DNA of 64,000 nucleotides from Podospora bellae-mahoneyi (taxonomy: Eukaryota; Ascomycota; Sordariomycetes; Sordariales; Podosporaceae), in the NCBI RefSeq assembly GCF_035222275.1, contig NC_085886.1, positions 2,480,001 through 2,544,000 of the forward strand, in the 5' to 3' direction. The translations under genes were made by a program, and so were the position numbers. Shown here piece after piece: positions 47,901-58,484 of this stretch. Below the pieces are notes generated by a model. That model was not told the origin of the DNA, ran no database searches, and saw only the letters and a list, made by a program, of their open reading frames with translations. Positions within the stretch are counted from its first letter, which is position 1. Every line of letters starts with the position of its first letter.

Positions 47901-47904
47901 CGTC

Positions 47905-48640
47905 ACAAAAATGAAGCCCTCCCCTCCCACATCCTCCTCACCACCGTCCCCCTATCCCGCGCCAACTGCCTCTCACGCCGGGGCTGTACCTGCGTATGCA
48001 GCAGGAGGTGTATCTCGCGAGGGCGAGGCAAGGGTGGGAGTGGTTTCGGGGTGGTGGGATGATTAATGAGCAGAACCTCGTCAATGATGGGTTGACGGAG
48101 GATGGGAGTTGTAAAATAATGGCCAGACGGAGTAGAGTTATAATCAGGGGGTGGTGCTGGGGGTGGGGGGGCTGGTCGGTTAGTGTGTTATATGGAAGGT
48201 AGCCTGTGTTGAACGGCTGCCAACGGGGAATAGATCTTTATACAGCTACGAAGGATAGTCAATATATTTCCCAAGCGAGGAAAATCGCCGATGCGGCAGT
48301 GGCGAATTCTAGTCTTTTGATGGTGTCTTCTTCGGGGATTCTGACCGAGTCTTGTGAGGAGGATGGGAATTGTAATAATGACCAGCAGGCTTTCAAGGGG
48401 ATAGTTGCGTATAATCTTGCAAAGTTGGATAGAACGTACCCAGGTGAGAGGCCGTATAAGGGGGTTGTTGACTCGATGGGCGGAGGAGATGTGGCAGAAT
48501 GATCGGGGGATGGTGAGCAAGTGGGTAGGATGGGGAGGGGAACTTGCATGGTGTTTCTTGGGGTGGGCCCTACGAGAAGGGGAGTTTGGGGAAGCAGGTT
48601 TCGGTGGCGGGGTTGTTTGTGAGTTTGGTTGAGTAGGTAG
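47905..48640 (+). pseudogene. Degraded glycoside hydrolase family 76 (alpha-1,6-mannanase-like) gene
   Basis: Three consecutive blocks in different frames recall GH76. First is LARARQGWEWF with GGGMINEQNLVNDGL. Then, in another frame and beyond a stop, comes SYNQGVVLG. Then NGCQRGIDLYTATKDSQYIS, ARKIADAAVANSSLL, GILTESCEEDGNC and FKGIVAYNLAKLD. After 48480 the frame shifts again to WAEEMWQNDRG, corresponding to the family's late N-x-x-x-x-W-x-N-D-R region. At least two frameshifts and one stop separate them, and no signal peptide or intact start is seen. GH76 enzymes cut or transfer alpha-1,6-mannan in the fungal wall. This is either a true relic or badly degraded by local sequence errors; the graveyard setting favours a relic. 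Confidence 0.6.
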
Positions 48641-48649
48641 AGAGATCGA

Positions 48650-49094
48650 TTGGGAGAGGAGGGTAGGTGGTTCATTAGGAATAATTGCCTTTTACTTGCT
48701 GGTATAAGTTATAAAAAAGTGAAGACCAATCAGCTACCCACACAACCTGATAAGATCCTCTCATCCACCGAGCCAAAACAAAGGCCAACCAAAGTGAAAG
48801 TGGACAGAATGACTGGATGTTATCTGGCTAACTTACAGCAAGCAGCGCGCGCAAGAGATCAAGACTGCATCCAAGCATCTGCCCACTTCCAGCTCTCAAC
48901 CTGGCTCGGCGAAACCGTCGGAAAGAGCTCCAACAAAGGGTGATATGTTGGCGGTATTGTGTGGAGGAACAACCAACTGTGAGCGACTTAATGGCAGAGA
49001 AGTAGCCATCCTTTATACTGGCTTTAGCTTGATGGATAGATGGTACCCTTAAGCCTTCTCAAGAGGCACGCGCAAGCCGAAAGGAGAAGAGAAT
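48650..49094. other. Gene-free stretch between GH76 relic and repeat copy A
   Basis: I see no gene or recognised repeat. Confidence 0.45.
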
Positions 49095-49215
49095 AGCGCT
49101 TCTCTGCGCCGCGTTAACAATTGCGGCATTTTCTTGAGCTCGCTCGCCCGTGAGGGCGTCGGCCCAGTCAAACCATGGGGCGGCAAACAAAAAGTCCATC
49201 TTTGGCAAAGAAATT
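49095..49215 (-). repeat. Dispersed repeat, copy A, coding-like arm
   Basis: About 120 bp closely similar to 58380-58504. Shared landmarks are AGCGCTTCTC, GCTCGCTCGCCCGTGAGGGC and AGTCCATCTTTGGCAAA. On the minus strand it opens with ATG (CCAAAGATGG context) and reads MDFLFAAPWFDWADALTGER followed by AQENAA without a stop for about 45 codons. The other copy encodes a peptide with about 25 identical residues out of 35. So the repeat looks like a duplicated gene 5' end. The arm is interrupted upstream of this ATG by an inserted 435-bp element. Confidence 0.7.
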
Positions 49216-49650
49216 GAGAGAACCTATACGGAACCCCCTATTTAGCTTACCAGCACCCCCCCTTGATATAGAATTTAACTATATTGCGAAGCATAATTAT
49301 TAAGGGTTAAAAGACATTCAATAGGCTCTAAAGGATAGCTAAAAGACGTTAATATATAATTTGAAAAACGTTAAAAGATAATCAAAAGACGTTAAAAGAT
49401 AGGTAAGAGGCCTCAAAAGATAGTTAAAAAGGCTTCAAAGATAATGAAAAGGCTTTAAAAGATAGTGAAAAGGGCTGGAAAGATAATTTAAAAGCCTTAA
49501 AAGATAATTCCAAGGCCTTTAAAGATAATTTGAAAACTTATTAGTTCTTCTTTTAAGGCCTTTTATCATAATATCGGAAAGGTAAGTAAATAGGTATGGG
49601 GGGTTCAGGATGCTGGTAAGACAAATAGAGGGCTCCGTAAAGGTTCTCTC
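49216..49650. mobile_element. 435-bp non-autonomous element with terminal inverted repeats (MITE-like)
   Basis: The two ends are inverted repeats of about 45 bp: left end GAGAGAACCTATACGGAACC, right end the inverse of GAGAGAACCTTTACGGAGCC, both continuing to a shared CTTACCAGCA. Flanks carry an exact 8-bp direct repeat AAGAAATT (49208-49215 and 49651-49658). The uninterrupted relative of the host repeat at 58.5 kb supports a true insertion. There is no coding capacity. The interior is AT-rich tandem sequence. An 8-bp duplication suggests hAT or another 8-bp family, but the termini are not classic hAT ends. Moved, if at all, by a transposase from elsewhere. Confidence 0.75.
49305..49540. repeat. 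AT-rich minisatellite inside the element
   Basis: About nine degenerate units of roughly 23 bp built on AAAAGATA followed by a variable few bases and AAAAGGC/AAAAGACG. Units differ by several bases each, so the array is not freshly amplified. Confidence 0.75.
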
Positions 49651-49684
49651 AAGAAATTTGCCAAATTGCTTGTTCGGTCTCTTG
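49651..49684 (-). repeat. Dispersed repeat, copy A, upstream arm
   Basis: Begins with the second AAGAAATT and continues TTTGCCAAATTGCTTG then CGGTCTCT, matching 58499-58523. It is the part of copy A that lies upstream of its ATG, separated from it by the inserted element. Confidence 0.7.
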
Positions 49685-50651
49685 GCCGTGAAGAGTGGTC
49701 TCCTCGAGAGGGCAAGGTGGGAGGATTGATGCAGCTTGTTTCGCAGGCTGGTAGAGCGCGAGCAAGGGCATGGTGTTCACTCGTGCGCACGCGCAGCTTC
49801 TCTCAGTGTAAGACGCTGAGTAATCCCTCGTCAGCTAGGCGAGCAGGCGAGGAAGCGCTGAATTGCCTCTCAAAGGACCTGGAGCGCTCCTTCATCAGCG
49901 ACTGCATGTGAGAGCTCCTCGCAGCTTGTCATTACCACCCGGCTTGCCCGTGTTTCAGCTCAGGGGACGACTGGAATTTTTTTTTTTTTGGGTCTGTGAC
50001 CCTTGGCTTGCTTGCCGGGGATCTCTACCAGAGCGGCGCTTCCACACGATGCTCTTCGTCCTTGCAATACCTGTCATCAAATGGGTGTTTAAAATCAGAT
50101 AAAAATCGTCGAAAGAGCAGCGCCTCCTCGCGATTATCACCCCCCAAAGCTTGGACGGGAGAGGTCCAAAGGAAATCACAACCCGCTGTCAAATGACAGA
50201 AACATTTCATGTCATATTACACAAGCCAGCAATAAAGTCGATATCTAGTAATCAAACACTTTTTATTCTCGCTTCCCGGCTATAAAGCCTCCCACGCTGC
50301 AAAAGAGGTCTCCCTCATAAAAAAAAGACAGCAACAGCGGTCCATGACGGATATAAACATCCCATCCATCATCATGACCGACCCATGACAAAAGCCATCC
50401 CCATTGACGTCCGCTCAAGCGCCCCCCATGACCAGAAGAATATAAAAAAAGGACAGAAAACAACAACTATTTCCCAGCCTGTTCCCCTCAGCCGACCGAC
50501 AGCAACAGGCCATGAGTGGAGGTATCTTCCGCAAAAAAACAACATAAAAATGTGTGTAGTAAACAACACAAAACCCCAAGCAAGTATTTTTCATGGGCAA
50601 GAGCCCCCATCGTTAACAAATGTACCCAACTTGTTCTCAACTGCACATGAC
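49685..50651. other. 3' flank of pacC and older repeat-like DNA
   Basis: No supported gene. A T-run at about 49979-49990. The last 400 bp is probably the pacC 3'UTR. Confidence 0.45.
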
Positions 50652-52600
50652 TTAGTGCCCCGCGGGAGGGAGCACGGGGTAAGTGACCCGGCCGGGGTCG
50701 GTGGGAGGGCTGGGGCGAGAGCGATCAGCGAGCGCCGGGTCGATACGGCTGTTATCCGTGTCTTCCTCATAGTCGCGGCGTTCAAGGCGCTGGCGGATGG
50801 CGCTTCTCAAGGCCTCGATGGTGCGCATGTTATTGAGCCAGTCATCATAGGTTTCGCCATCAGGGCCCTCAGAATCGCCACTAGGTGAGCTGACCGAGGA
50901 GGCACCAGGCTGGGCAGCGGTGGGAGTGCGGGCACCGTCCGACTCGGAGCCAGAGCGGCGGGCAGCAGCCTGGAGCATACCACCAGAGAGGCGGCGCTCA
51001 TTGTGAGTGAAGTTGGACCCGAGACCAGCAGCCGTAGGAGGATAAGGCAGAGGGTTGGCGCGGCTGCTGAGGTTGGGATAGGCGACCGAGGTGGAGCTGT
51101 GGCGCGAGATGGGAGACATGCCGGAGGACGAGGTGGTAGGCGAGTGGCCAGAAGTGTACGACATGTTGCTGGAGGGAGGGGTGACGGCGGGGGTGCCGCT
51201 GCTGGAGTGGGAAGGGGCGGCACTGAGAGGAGACACCACCTGCTGAGCGCCAGAAGCAGCATAGGGGTCGACGGCTGGGCGAGCGGCATAAGAAGGCGAT
51301 GGGTGACGGAGATCAACAGGGGCATAGTGAGAGTTGGGAGACCCGGTGTTCTCATACACGGTGTGCTGCATCTGCTCGAGCATCTGGTCGATCTGGGTCA
51401 AGTCCTCCTTGGTGCGAAGGTTGGGCATGGGTGGCAGATAGTAGTGCTGGGTGAGAGGAGTGGCATGGGAACCACCACCCATGGCGAGGGTGTGGGGAGC
51501 CTGGGCCATGTACTCGGTCGCTACACCGCCACCAGCCTGGAAGCCAAGACCATGGATGGGCATCAGGGAGCGACCTACCTGCTGGTAGGAGCTGGGGTCA
51601 ATCTGACGGCGCTTGAGGTTTCCAAAGAGCTCGTTCAAGTTATCCAGCTGGCGCTTCTCCCGGGGGTCGGCATAGGAAGAGGCATGGTGGCTCATGAAAT
51701 CTCCGCGGGGAGCACCCATGTGCTGAGAGTAGTACATGGGGGGCCCAGCGTGATAAGATGGGTGCTGGGGAGCCGCGGGGTGCTGGCCGTAGTAACTAGG
51801 CTGACCATTCTGCTGGTGCGGGTGGCCAAAGGGGCCGGTGTTAGTACCGCGCATGTGGCCATTATGATCATAGAAAGCGGGGGGAGCTAGAGGCGGATTA
51901 GCCTCGAAACCTCTGGGAGAACGAAAACGTGTTTGTTCGAGTACGTCGAGTAGTCAACAGATAGGAGTAGCATATGTGTCACATACCTTTGGAGTTTGGG
52001 TGAGCACGGTAGGCGGGGTTCATGCCACCAGGCTGGTCCTGGGTTCTGCCGACCAGAACAGAGTCATCGGCATGAGTCTTGACGTGCTTCTTGAGATCCT
52101 GAGGGCGCTTGAACGACTTGCCGCAGAAGTCGCACTTGTGGGGCTTCAGGGGAACATGGACGCGGATGTGGGAAGTGATATGGTCTCTCTTCACAGTGGT
52201 TGTCCTACAAGCATTCCACTGGCATGTGAGGTTGAGGTTGTTGGTGCTCTTGCGGCCGACATGCTTCTCACAGATATGCTCCTGAAAAAGACAATGTCAG
52301 CGATAGCTCTCGTTCACAGCAAGTGAACAAACAACTTACATAAAGGACCTCGGCAGACGTAAACCGTTCGTTGCACTCAGACCACCGGCACACAAGGCTC
52401 TCATCTTGGGCAGTGCTGCTGGATGAGCTGGCGGTGGGAGCAGTGGATGGCGCGGGAGTCGCGCCGTTGGAGGTAGAGCTGGACGACCCGGAGGAGGGCG
52501 CGGCGGCAGCAGCAGCCGGAGTGGCAGCAGCAGCAGTGGTGGTATCGGCAGCGGGTGCCGTTGGCGACACCTGTGTAGGTGAGATGCCCGAGGAGGACAT
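50652..52600 (-). CDS. pacC: PacC/Rim101 (PAC-3) pH-response zinc-finger transcription factor
   Basis: Predicted 604-aa protein from exons 52600-52340, 52281-51987 and 51910-50652 (introns 58 and 76 nt, phases consistent). An Ala/Ser/Thr-rich N-terminus is followed by three C2H2 fingers at about 71-97 (CRWSEC...HICEKH), 107-129 (CQWNAC...HIRVH) and 137-157 ([21 protein letters not shown] is the third). Finger one is split by the first intron. Two YPxL motifs, YPNL (about 463) and YPVL (about 596), correspond to the PalA/Rim20-binding sites that guide proteolysis at alkaline pH. Between them lie [11 protein letters not shown]-type conserved stretches. PacC is processed in two steps; the short form activates alkaline genes and represses acidic ones. 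The upstream region holds a dense array of GCCAAG sites, suggesting strong self-regulation. Confidence 0.95.
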
Positions 52601-52614
52601 CGTTGTCGAGATAT

Positions 52615-52668
52615 CACGTGAAGTGCACGTGAAGAAGCTTAGGGTTGGTTTTTGGTTGTGGTCACGTG
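52615..52668. promoter_or_regulatory. Three CACGTG palindromes just upstream of pacC
   Basis: CACGTG occurs at 52615-52620, 52626-52631 and 52663-52668, within 70 bp of the start codon. This hexamer is the core site of bHLH factors (Cbf1/Pho4/SREBP-like). Three in 54 bp is far above chance. They may lie in the promoter or the 5'UTR. Confidence 0.5.
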
Positions 52669-52745
52669 GGGTAGTCGAGAGAGACAAGCCCTAGCCCCAC
52701 TCTTTTCAAAGGACGCCGAGAATGGACTGCTTGCGGTGGGAAGAT

Positions 52746-54341
52746 GCCAAGACCGGGAGAAGCGTGTTGGCTGGGCAGAACTGGTCTTGTCGGGACGCGG
52801 TGTGCTTGATGGAATCAGACAACCCGCAACGGCAAATATGAACGAAACAGCGATGCTTGTTGCAAATGTTTTTGATTCTGCTCGTTGATGTGGCTCAAAG
52901 TTTGTTGCAGAGAGGAAAATGCTTCAGTATTGGATTCAGGAGAACAGCGGGCCATTATGTCCTTTATTACAGCTTTTTGCCCTCATGGCAATACATGGCG
53001 GAAACTCTTGGCAAAACTCTCTTGGCCTCCTTGGCCCGCTTGGCAAGTCGGCGCCTCGGATGCCAAGCTCACATCATTGGCTGATGGTGGCAGCGTCGGC
53101 CCGCCCGTCGTACCTGCTGCACTCTGCTGTTGAGGCAACCGCCAGTGCTGCGCCCTGTCCCCCTAACAAACCCTAACAGCACTACTTTGCCGCCAAGGAC
53201 AGCCAAGATGACGCCAAGGCTTGGTATTTGCGAGGAATCCCTTGGCGTCCGTTTGTTGCCTCCCTCCACGAGAGTCACACGCTTTACGCTTTGCCCACAT
53301 CTCCAGCACTTATGCAACCCCAACCCCTGACAGCTGCCATCTTCGATCGCGATAACTGGCAAGGAAGTTCATCGTTCCACTCCGGCAGCTGTGTTGTTGC
53401 GGGTCATCCATGTTGGGCATCATTCTTAATTCTGGATGGGCGATTGTTTTGTTTTTGCGGCTGCTTGCCGATTGATAACGCTATCAAGCCACTTCTGATC
53501 ACAACAGCACCGCTGCACACAAAAGCAGCTGCCAAGGCCAAGAGATCACCCCTCCGCGTGCCAAGCCCTTGGCGACCCCGACTTTCTTTGATACCGTTTT
53601 GCCTGGGCGATTACCATCAGTTTGGGTCAACAAGAGCCAACCTGCGCGCTGCTTTCTCGAAGCGAGCAGAAAACGTTGGTTTCAAAGCGGCGGTTCAGCG
53701 TCCGCTATACTAAAAAAACCAGGAAAAAAAAAACAATAACCCGCTGCCTGAGCTGCGTGCCAAACAGCACGTGCTACACCATCTCCACGTTTGGCGTCCG
53801 TTATGTTGAGCGACCCCGCGCATTGGGTCCCCATCCCAGGCGAGATGAAGTGGGGAGAGAGGTGAGTTGCACCCCACAGCCTTGTTGATTGGATCACTCA
53901 ACCTCAACCAGACTTTTGCGCTCCTGAGGGGTTCTGAGGATTATCAACAACTCCTTTCCAGTCACTTTGATTTTGCCGGCAGAGACAGACGTCTCCAATT
54001 ATCGAACACGGCACACGCTCCGTCAAAGCAACCACATCGCACACCTACTAAACATCATCTTTGATCTTGGCGATTCTCCTCGGCAGCTTGGACTTCCTTC
54101 TTGGCAACTCTTGGTCTCTCTACCGCTCGCCGAGCCATGCCCAGCAATTGCCCAGCAATTGCCCAGACGTGCCCAGCCACGCCGAGGATGCCGAGAGGGG
54201 GTTCGCAATTCTTGGCTGGATTTCCTACGGTCTGCTGCCCCCTTTCCTCCCCCCTTTCACCCGCATCGGTTGCGCGGTTGATTTTTCCAAGATTGCCCAA
54301 GCTATTTTTCTCTCTGGTTCAAAACCTCCTACGGGGCCAAG
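52746..54341. promoter_or_regulatory. Array of PacC-type GCCAAG hexamers upstream of pacC
   Basis: I count 18 copies of GCCAAG or its complement CTTGGC, starting at 52746, 53007, 53021, 53030, 53039, 53062, 53192, 53202, 53213, 53241, 53531, 53537, 53560, 53568, 54066, 54100, 54211 and 54336. Chance would give about one in this length. Spacing of 9-10 bp recurs (53021/53030/53039; 53192/53202/53213). GCCARG is the established PacC core site. Occupancy is inference. Confidence 0.65.
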
Positions 54342-56122
54342 ATATCCGTGGCCTTCTCTGCGGATTCCTTGACTTCTTGGGTCCTCTCAGGATCCCGGGA
54401 CAAGCGGTGGCCCGTTTCCTCGTGGGATTCTCTTGGAAAGCTTGGTATCAACAATGAAAGGTGAGATGACGTCGGGTGTAGTGTAACAATAACATCAACA
54501 ATTCGATCAACGACAACAGATGGAGGTGAGGATATCGACATCGACGACCACGTCCAACCACCATTGCTGTTGTCACCAGGGATTTCACGCCCCCGCTTAT
54601 TTTCCCCAGTGAAGTTCTTTGCAATCAAGAAAAATGGGCCAGAAAGATATCTCGATGCATGTAAACAAATCCGCGCATAAATCCCACGTGTGAACATCCG
54701 AATCGCTATCACAAGCCGAAAAAACATCAACACGTGCTCGCCGACACCGGTTGGCTGATCCGAAATCAGAGCAAGGCTATCCCAGAGATACTCAGTCTCG
54801 ACATTGAGGTAGGGATGTCGACAACATTGTCTTGAAATCGACAATGAATTCATTAATACCTGCGCAGTCTAGACTCTAGGTCATTCGTTTACTCAAGGGA
54901 GTTCCTGGCTTGGGGTTGAAGACATGGCGGGTTACCCTAGGTACCTCCTGGTTCATCTTCCTAGGTATACAGGATTGGTAACAAGACCATCGATCATTCA
55001 TTATTTTAAGTCTGTAGGGAGAGGTAGAATGCACAATGAAGATCACTTGGGCGCGATCTTTTTGTCATCGGACACAGCTAGGATATCCCGTTCAAGCACT
55101 ATCTTCCTCAAAACCTACTCAAGATCTCAGACAGCCAACGCACCATGCCCAGATGATTTCCCTCACCTGTGTGTGGTTACTCCTACCTTCCTGTAAATGA
55201 ATCAAGGAAATATATGTGCAGTCAGCATACCCAGAAGTTGAGAGACGTCATTCCTCTCGGTGCAGCCGAAGTCTTGCTGAGCTTGAAGCCGAGTGTCAGG
55301 ACTGAAAAAGCCAGGAGAGTAGGTGCATTACTTTTCCATCGCCCCATCACCCTCTCCCCAATACCCTCTCCCCAAAGCTACCCACCTGAACGAAATTCCC
55401 ACAAGCTTATCACCCAACATAAAGCCTACGTACCTATCTCTGGAGAACACCTGCTGCTAACCACCCACCCCCAACATCTTAACCCCCCCGCCCCTTTTCC
55501 TCATGATATACACCTCCAAACATCCTCCGACAGATTTATTCCCCATAGCTACCTGCAATTATTACCCGGTTGTTATCTGATCGTACGAGCTTCACTGCCA
55601 ACCACTGCTTCAAGGTAGACAAGCTCGGCCGAGATAATAAACACCTACCCACTGCCATCTTCTTGCAATATAGTGCTTGGAAGCGGTTGTAAACAATCCT
55701 GGTAGGTAATTCGGAAAAGTGTTTTGAAAGTCATGATGGATAGGCGTTCAAGTCTCGACTACCTAGACATGCAAGGACCATCAAGTGAACCTGTTTCTAT
55801 TTTGCAGGAACTCTGCCATCAATGCTATTTTCAAGAGACCTCCCACAATCGGTAGTGGGTGTGATACTATCTTCAGCAGGCCTTTTGCACCGTAGGAGAT
55901 CATCGAATCGAGTCCCGAGGCGTATAGTGACACCCATGAGACGGCAAAAAGGCTTCAGTTGACCTGGCCCCTAATTAAGAAAAGCCCTATTAATTGCAAG
56001 ACACGCCATCAAAATCACAAACGCGCATACTGGCGCAAGATTTCTCAATCAAGTATGCAACTGGCTGGCTGTTTCGCATTGCGCTTCTCCCTCCGAGAGC
56101 TGAAAACGGGTATACTCCCTAT
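54342..56122. other. Intergenic region, distal upstream of pacC
   Basis: No supported gene. CCTAGGTA motifs occur at about 54937-54946 and 54959-54967. A minus frame of 174 codons at 54329-54853 has no recognisable features. Confidence 0.45.
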
Positions 56123-58484
56123 CTAAGCATGCAATGTCTCTTTCCCCCTCTGCCAATCATCAACCCACCCGCTCTGCACCGGCGCATAAGTCGAAAAATT
56201 CATCTCAAACTGCGCAGGTCTAACCGGGCGACCACCGTCAGAATCCTCACCACCACTCGTCCAACCCTCCTTCTCAACCAGCTCGGCAAAAGGAACATGA
56301 TGCTGAGCAATCCGAGGCACCTGGACGCCCTCTCTGCGAGCTCTTCTCAAACTCTCCTCACGCTGCTTGGCCGCCAAACCGATCATGGCCTGCAAGGTGT
56401 AAACGGCGTCATTGCCAGCATTGTGCAGGTTCTTCGTCTGGATCCCCAAGAACTCGCAGACAGTGCTCACGCTGGGCTGCTTGTTGCTGCGGACGGCATA
56501 CTGGTACATATGCTTGGTGTCGATAATCTCGAGAACGTTCTGGGCCTTGTAGATGTTGTACTTGATCGCCTCGAGAAACTTGATATCAGAACCAGATTCG
56601 TGGAAGACCAGCACAACCGGGTAAGGGCTGTTGTCAATGATGGTTTCCATGGTCTCGGGCACATGTTTACCCTGAACAACCTCGGTTTCACTATTCGCGC
56701 TGTTAGGGTGTTCCTCGTTTGTGATTAAAGAGAGTGAGCAGAAGTTACCCAAAGTCAAAGTTCTCAGGGCAACCCTTGACGTATTTTTTGTTCTGAGCCC
56801 AAGTGTACTCCGCTACCCAGAAGTGGCGAGCTTCAATGGCCTCGAACCAACTCTGGCCGTTTTCACCTGGGGCCATGTCCTTGAGATTGGGTGTGTCCAG
56901 AATGGCGACGCCAACCTCGGTGATGATGTTCGGATTTTTCTCCCAGGCTTCAACATCGATACACACAAACCTCACCGCGGAGGGCTGGGCAGTGGCTTCA
57001 GCTGTCTTGTGCTCGCGGAGACCAAGGTAGCACTGTGTGCGCTTCAATTCGTGACCCCAAGCAAGGTGGGCTTCAAAGCGCTTGTACGCGTTCTTCTTGG
57101 CCTTTTCAGTCTTCTTGTGGGAATTGGAAATCATCTTCAAGACAGAGATGAGCTTCGCCTGCCCCTCCTCGGTTCCTTGCTGGATATCGTCCTCGGGCTT
57201 CGGGCGGGGAACAAGACCACAGAGGTCCTTGAATTGATCGGCACTGTGGGTGCGGCCAAGAAAACGAGGTCGAGGCGTGTTGCCATCACCAAAAACCAGT
57301 CTGAACTTGGCTTCGTTCTTGCCGGGGGGGATGGTAAGGTTGATTTCCAACCGAGCATTGATCGTGTCCAACATATGCTGGAACTGGTAGGTGGGCACAA
57401 ACAGGCCAGGCTTGGGATGGATCGTCTTGGGCTGGTGAAGGTAATAACTATTGTCAAATCTGTCAGCCCCCGTCGATTTGCCATCCCACAAGATCAAAAC
57501 TTACATATCCCAGACCCGGTTCTTGTGAAGTCCTTCGATGGTAAACATTTCCTTGGCCTACACTCGTTACTCAATCAAACACGGTCAAGTGATGATGAAA
57601 ATCCCAACTTACACGCTCCCCATTGCGTTTGCCAACAAACATCTCGGGATAACCGCGGACCATCTTCCACGAAACAAACTCGGTGCCCTCCGGAGAGAGA
57701 TCGCCTCTCTCGAGACCCGTCTCCTTCCACATCAGGCCTTCCTTCTCAAGTTTCTCGGGGTTGAGCTTAAATTCGGGCATGTCCTCAAGAATGGCTCTCG
57801 CCTTGCTGGTCTTGTCCTTTTTGATCAGTTGCGAGGCAATCTCCAGGTTGAGCCGGTGCGGTGAGGTGGAGTCCTTGACCTCAAGATTCCTAATATTGAA
57901 GATCATGCCACCAGTCGAGTCATCAGAATCGTACTGATCGTAGTCATAAGTCATCTCTGTTTGAGTAAAAACCATCAGTATAACCTTTCAGCCACATCAA
58001 GATAAAGGTTTGCTCACGCTCGATCGTCTCCTCATCCACACTCCGCCAGAAAGAAGGGTCGATGCCCTTGAACAAATCGGGCTCGCCAGTGGCGGCCACC
58101 AACTGCTCAATGAAGGCCTCGTCGGCCTCGCGCTCCTCGGCAGGAAACATGTTGTTGGTGGACATCATGTACCTGTCCACGGGATCCTTGGTCTTCCCCT
58201 CGTTCACCGAGGAAATGTCGCTCTCCGACGTGGTCCAGTCCTCAAACTCTGGCTCACTGGTCAGCAAAAAGATCCCGTCAAACTCTGGCTCGCTCGCGGA
58301 CAGCCTCACCGGCTGGAACCGGACAAGCCGGGAGCGCAGGCGACTCTCTGTCGCCGGCACGCGCGGGATCTCTCGTCCCAGCGCTTCTCCGCGCCGCGGC
58401 CGCTAACGCGGCGTTTTCTTGGGCTCGCTCGCCCGTGAGGGCGGCGGCCCGCGCAAACCAGGGGGTGCCAAAAGAAAAGTCCAT
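56123..58484 (-). CDS. DEDDh 3'-5' exonuclease-domain protein (Gfd2/YDR514C-like)
   Basis: Six-exon model: 58484-58310, 58248-58018, 57956-57613, 57557-57505, 57447-56749 and 56690-56123, giving 689 aa with consistent phases; introns are 55-61 nt. The C-terminal half carries an RNase-H-like exonuclease core: VCIDVEAWE (DxE, near residue 432), VFHESGSDIKFL (second Asp) and HNAGNDAVYTLQAM (the H-x5-D-type end), as in Gfd2/YDR514C. The acidic first half has no known domain. Exons 2-6 are secure. Exon 1 is not: it starts MDFSFGTPWFARAAALTGER and lies inside a dispersed repeat. It requires the second of two possible acceptors (58249) in a 36-bp direct duplication. Otherwise translation would begin downstream, at about MMSTNNMFPAEE. 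Role may be RNA or DNA trimming. Confidence 0.8.
58242..58291. repeat. Direct duplication at the first intron of the exonuclease gene
   Basis: The 14-mer TCAAACTCTGGCTC occurs at 58242-58255 and 58278-58291, 36 bp apart. On the coding strand both copies read SEPEFD/SEPEFE in one frame. The duplication spans the alternative acceptors of the first intron. Confidence 0.85.

Noticed and set aside
49305-49540. CRISPR-like array
   Set aside because: Units are contiguous, AT-rich and degenerate with no constant repeat-spacer alternation; this is a eukaryotic minisatellite inside a mobile element.
49708-50200. Extension of the dispersed repeat to the right of copy A
   Set aside because: Similarity to copy B ends at about 49684; the sequence beyond it does not match the 58.5-kb flank.
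53161-53180. Telomere-like CCCTAAC repeats
   Set aside because: Only two interrupted copies; too few for an interstitial telomere tract.
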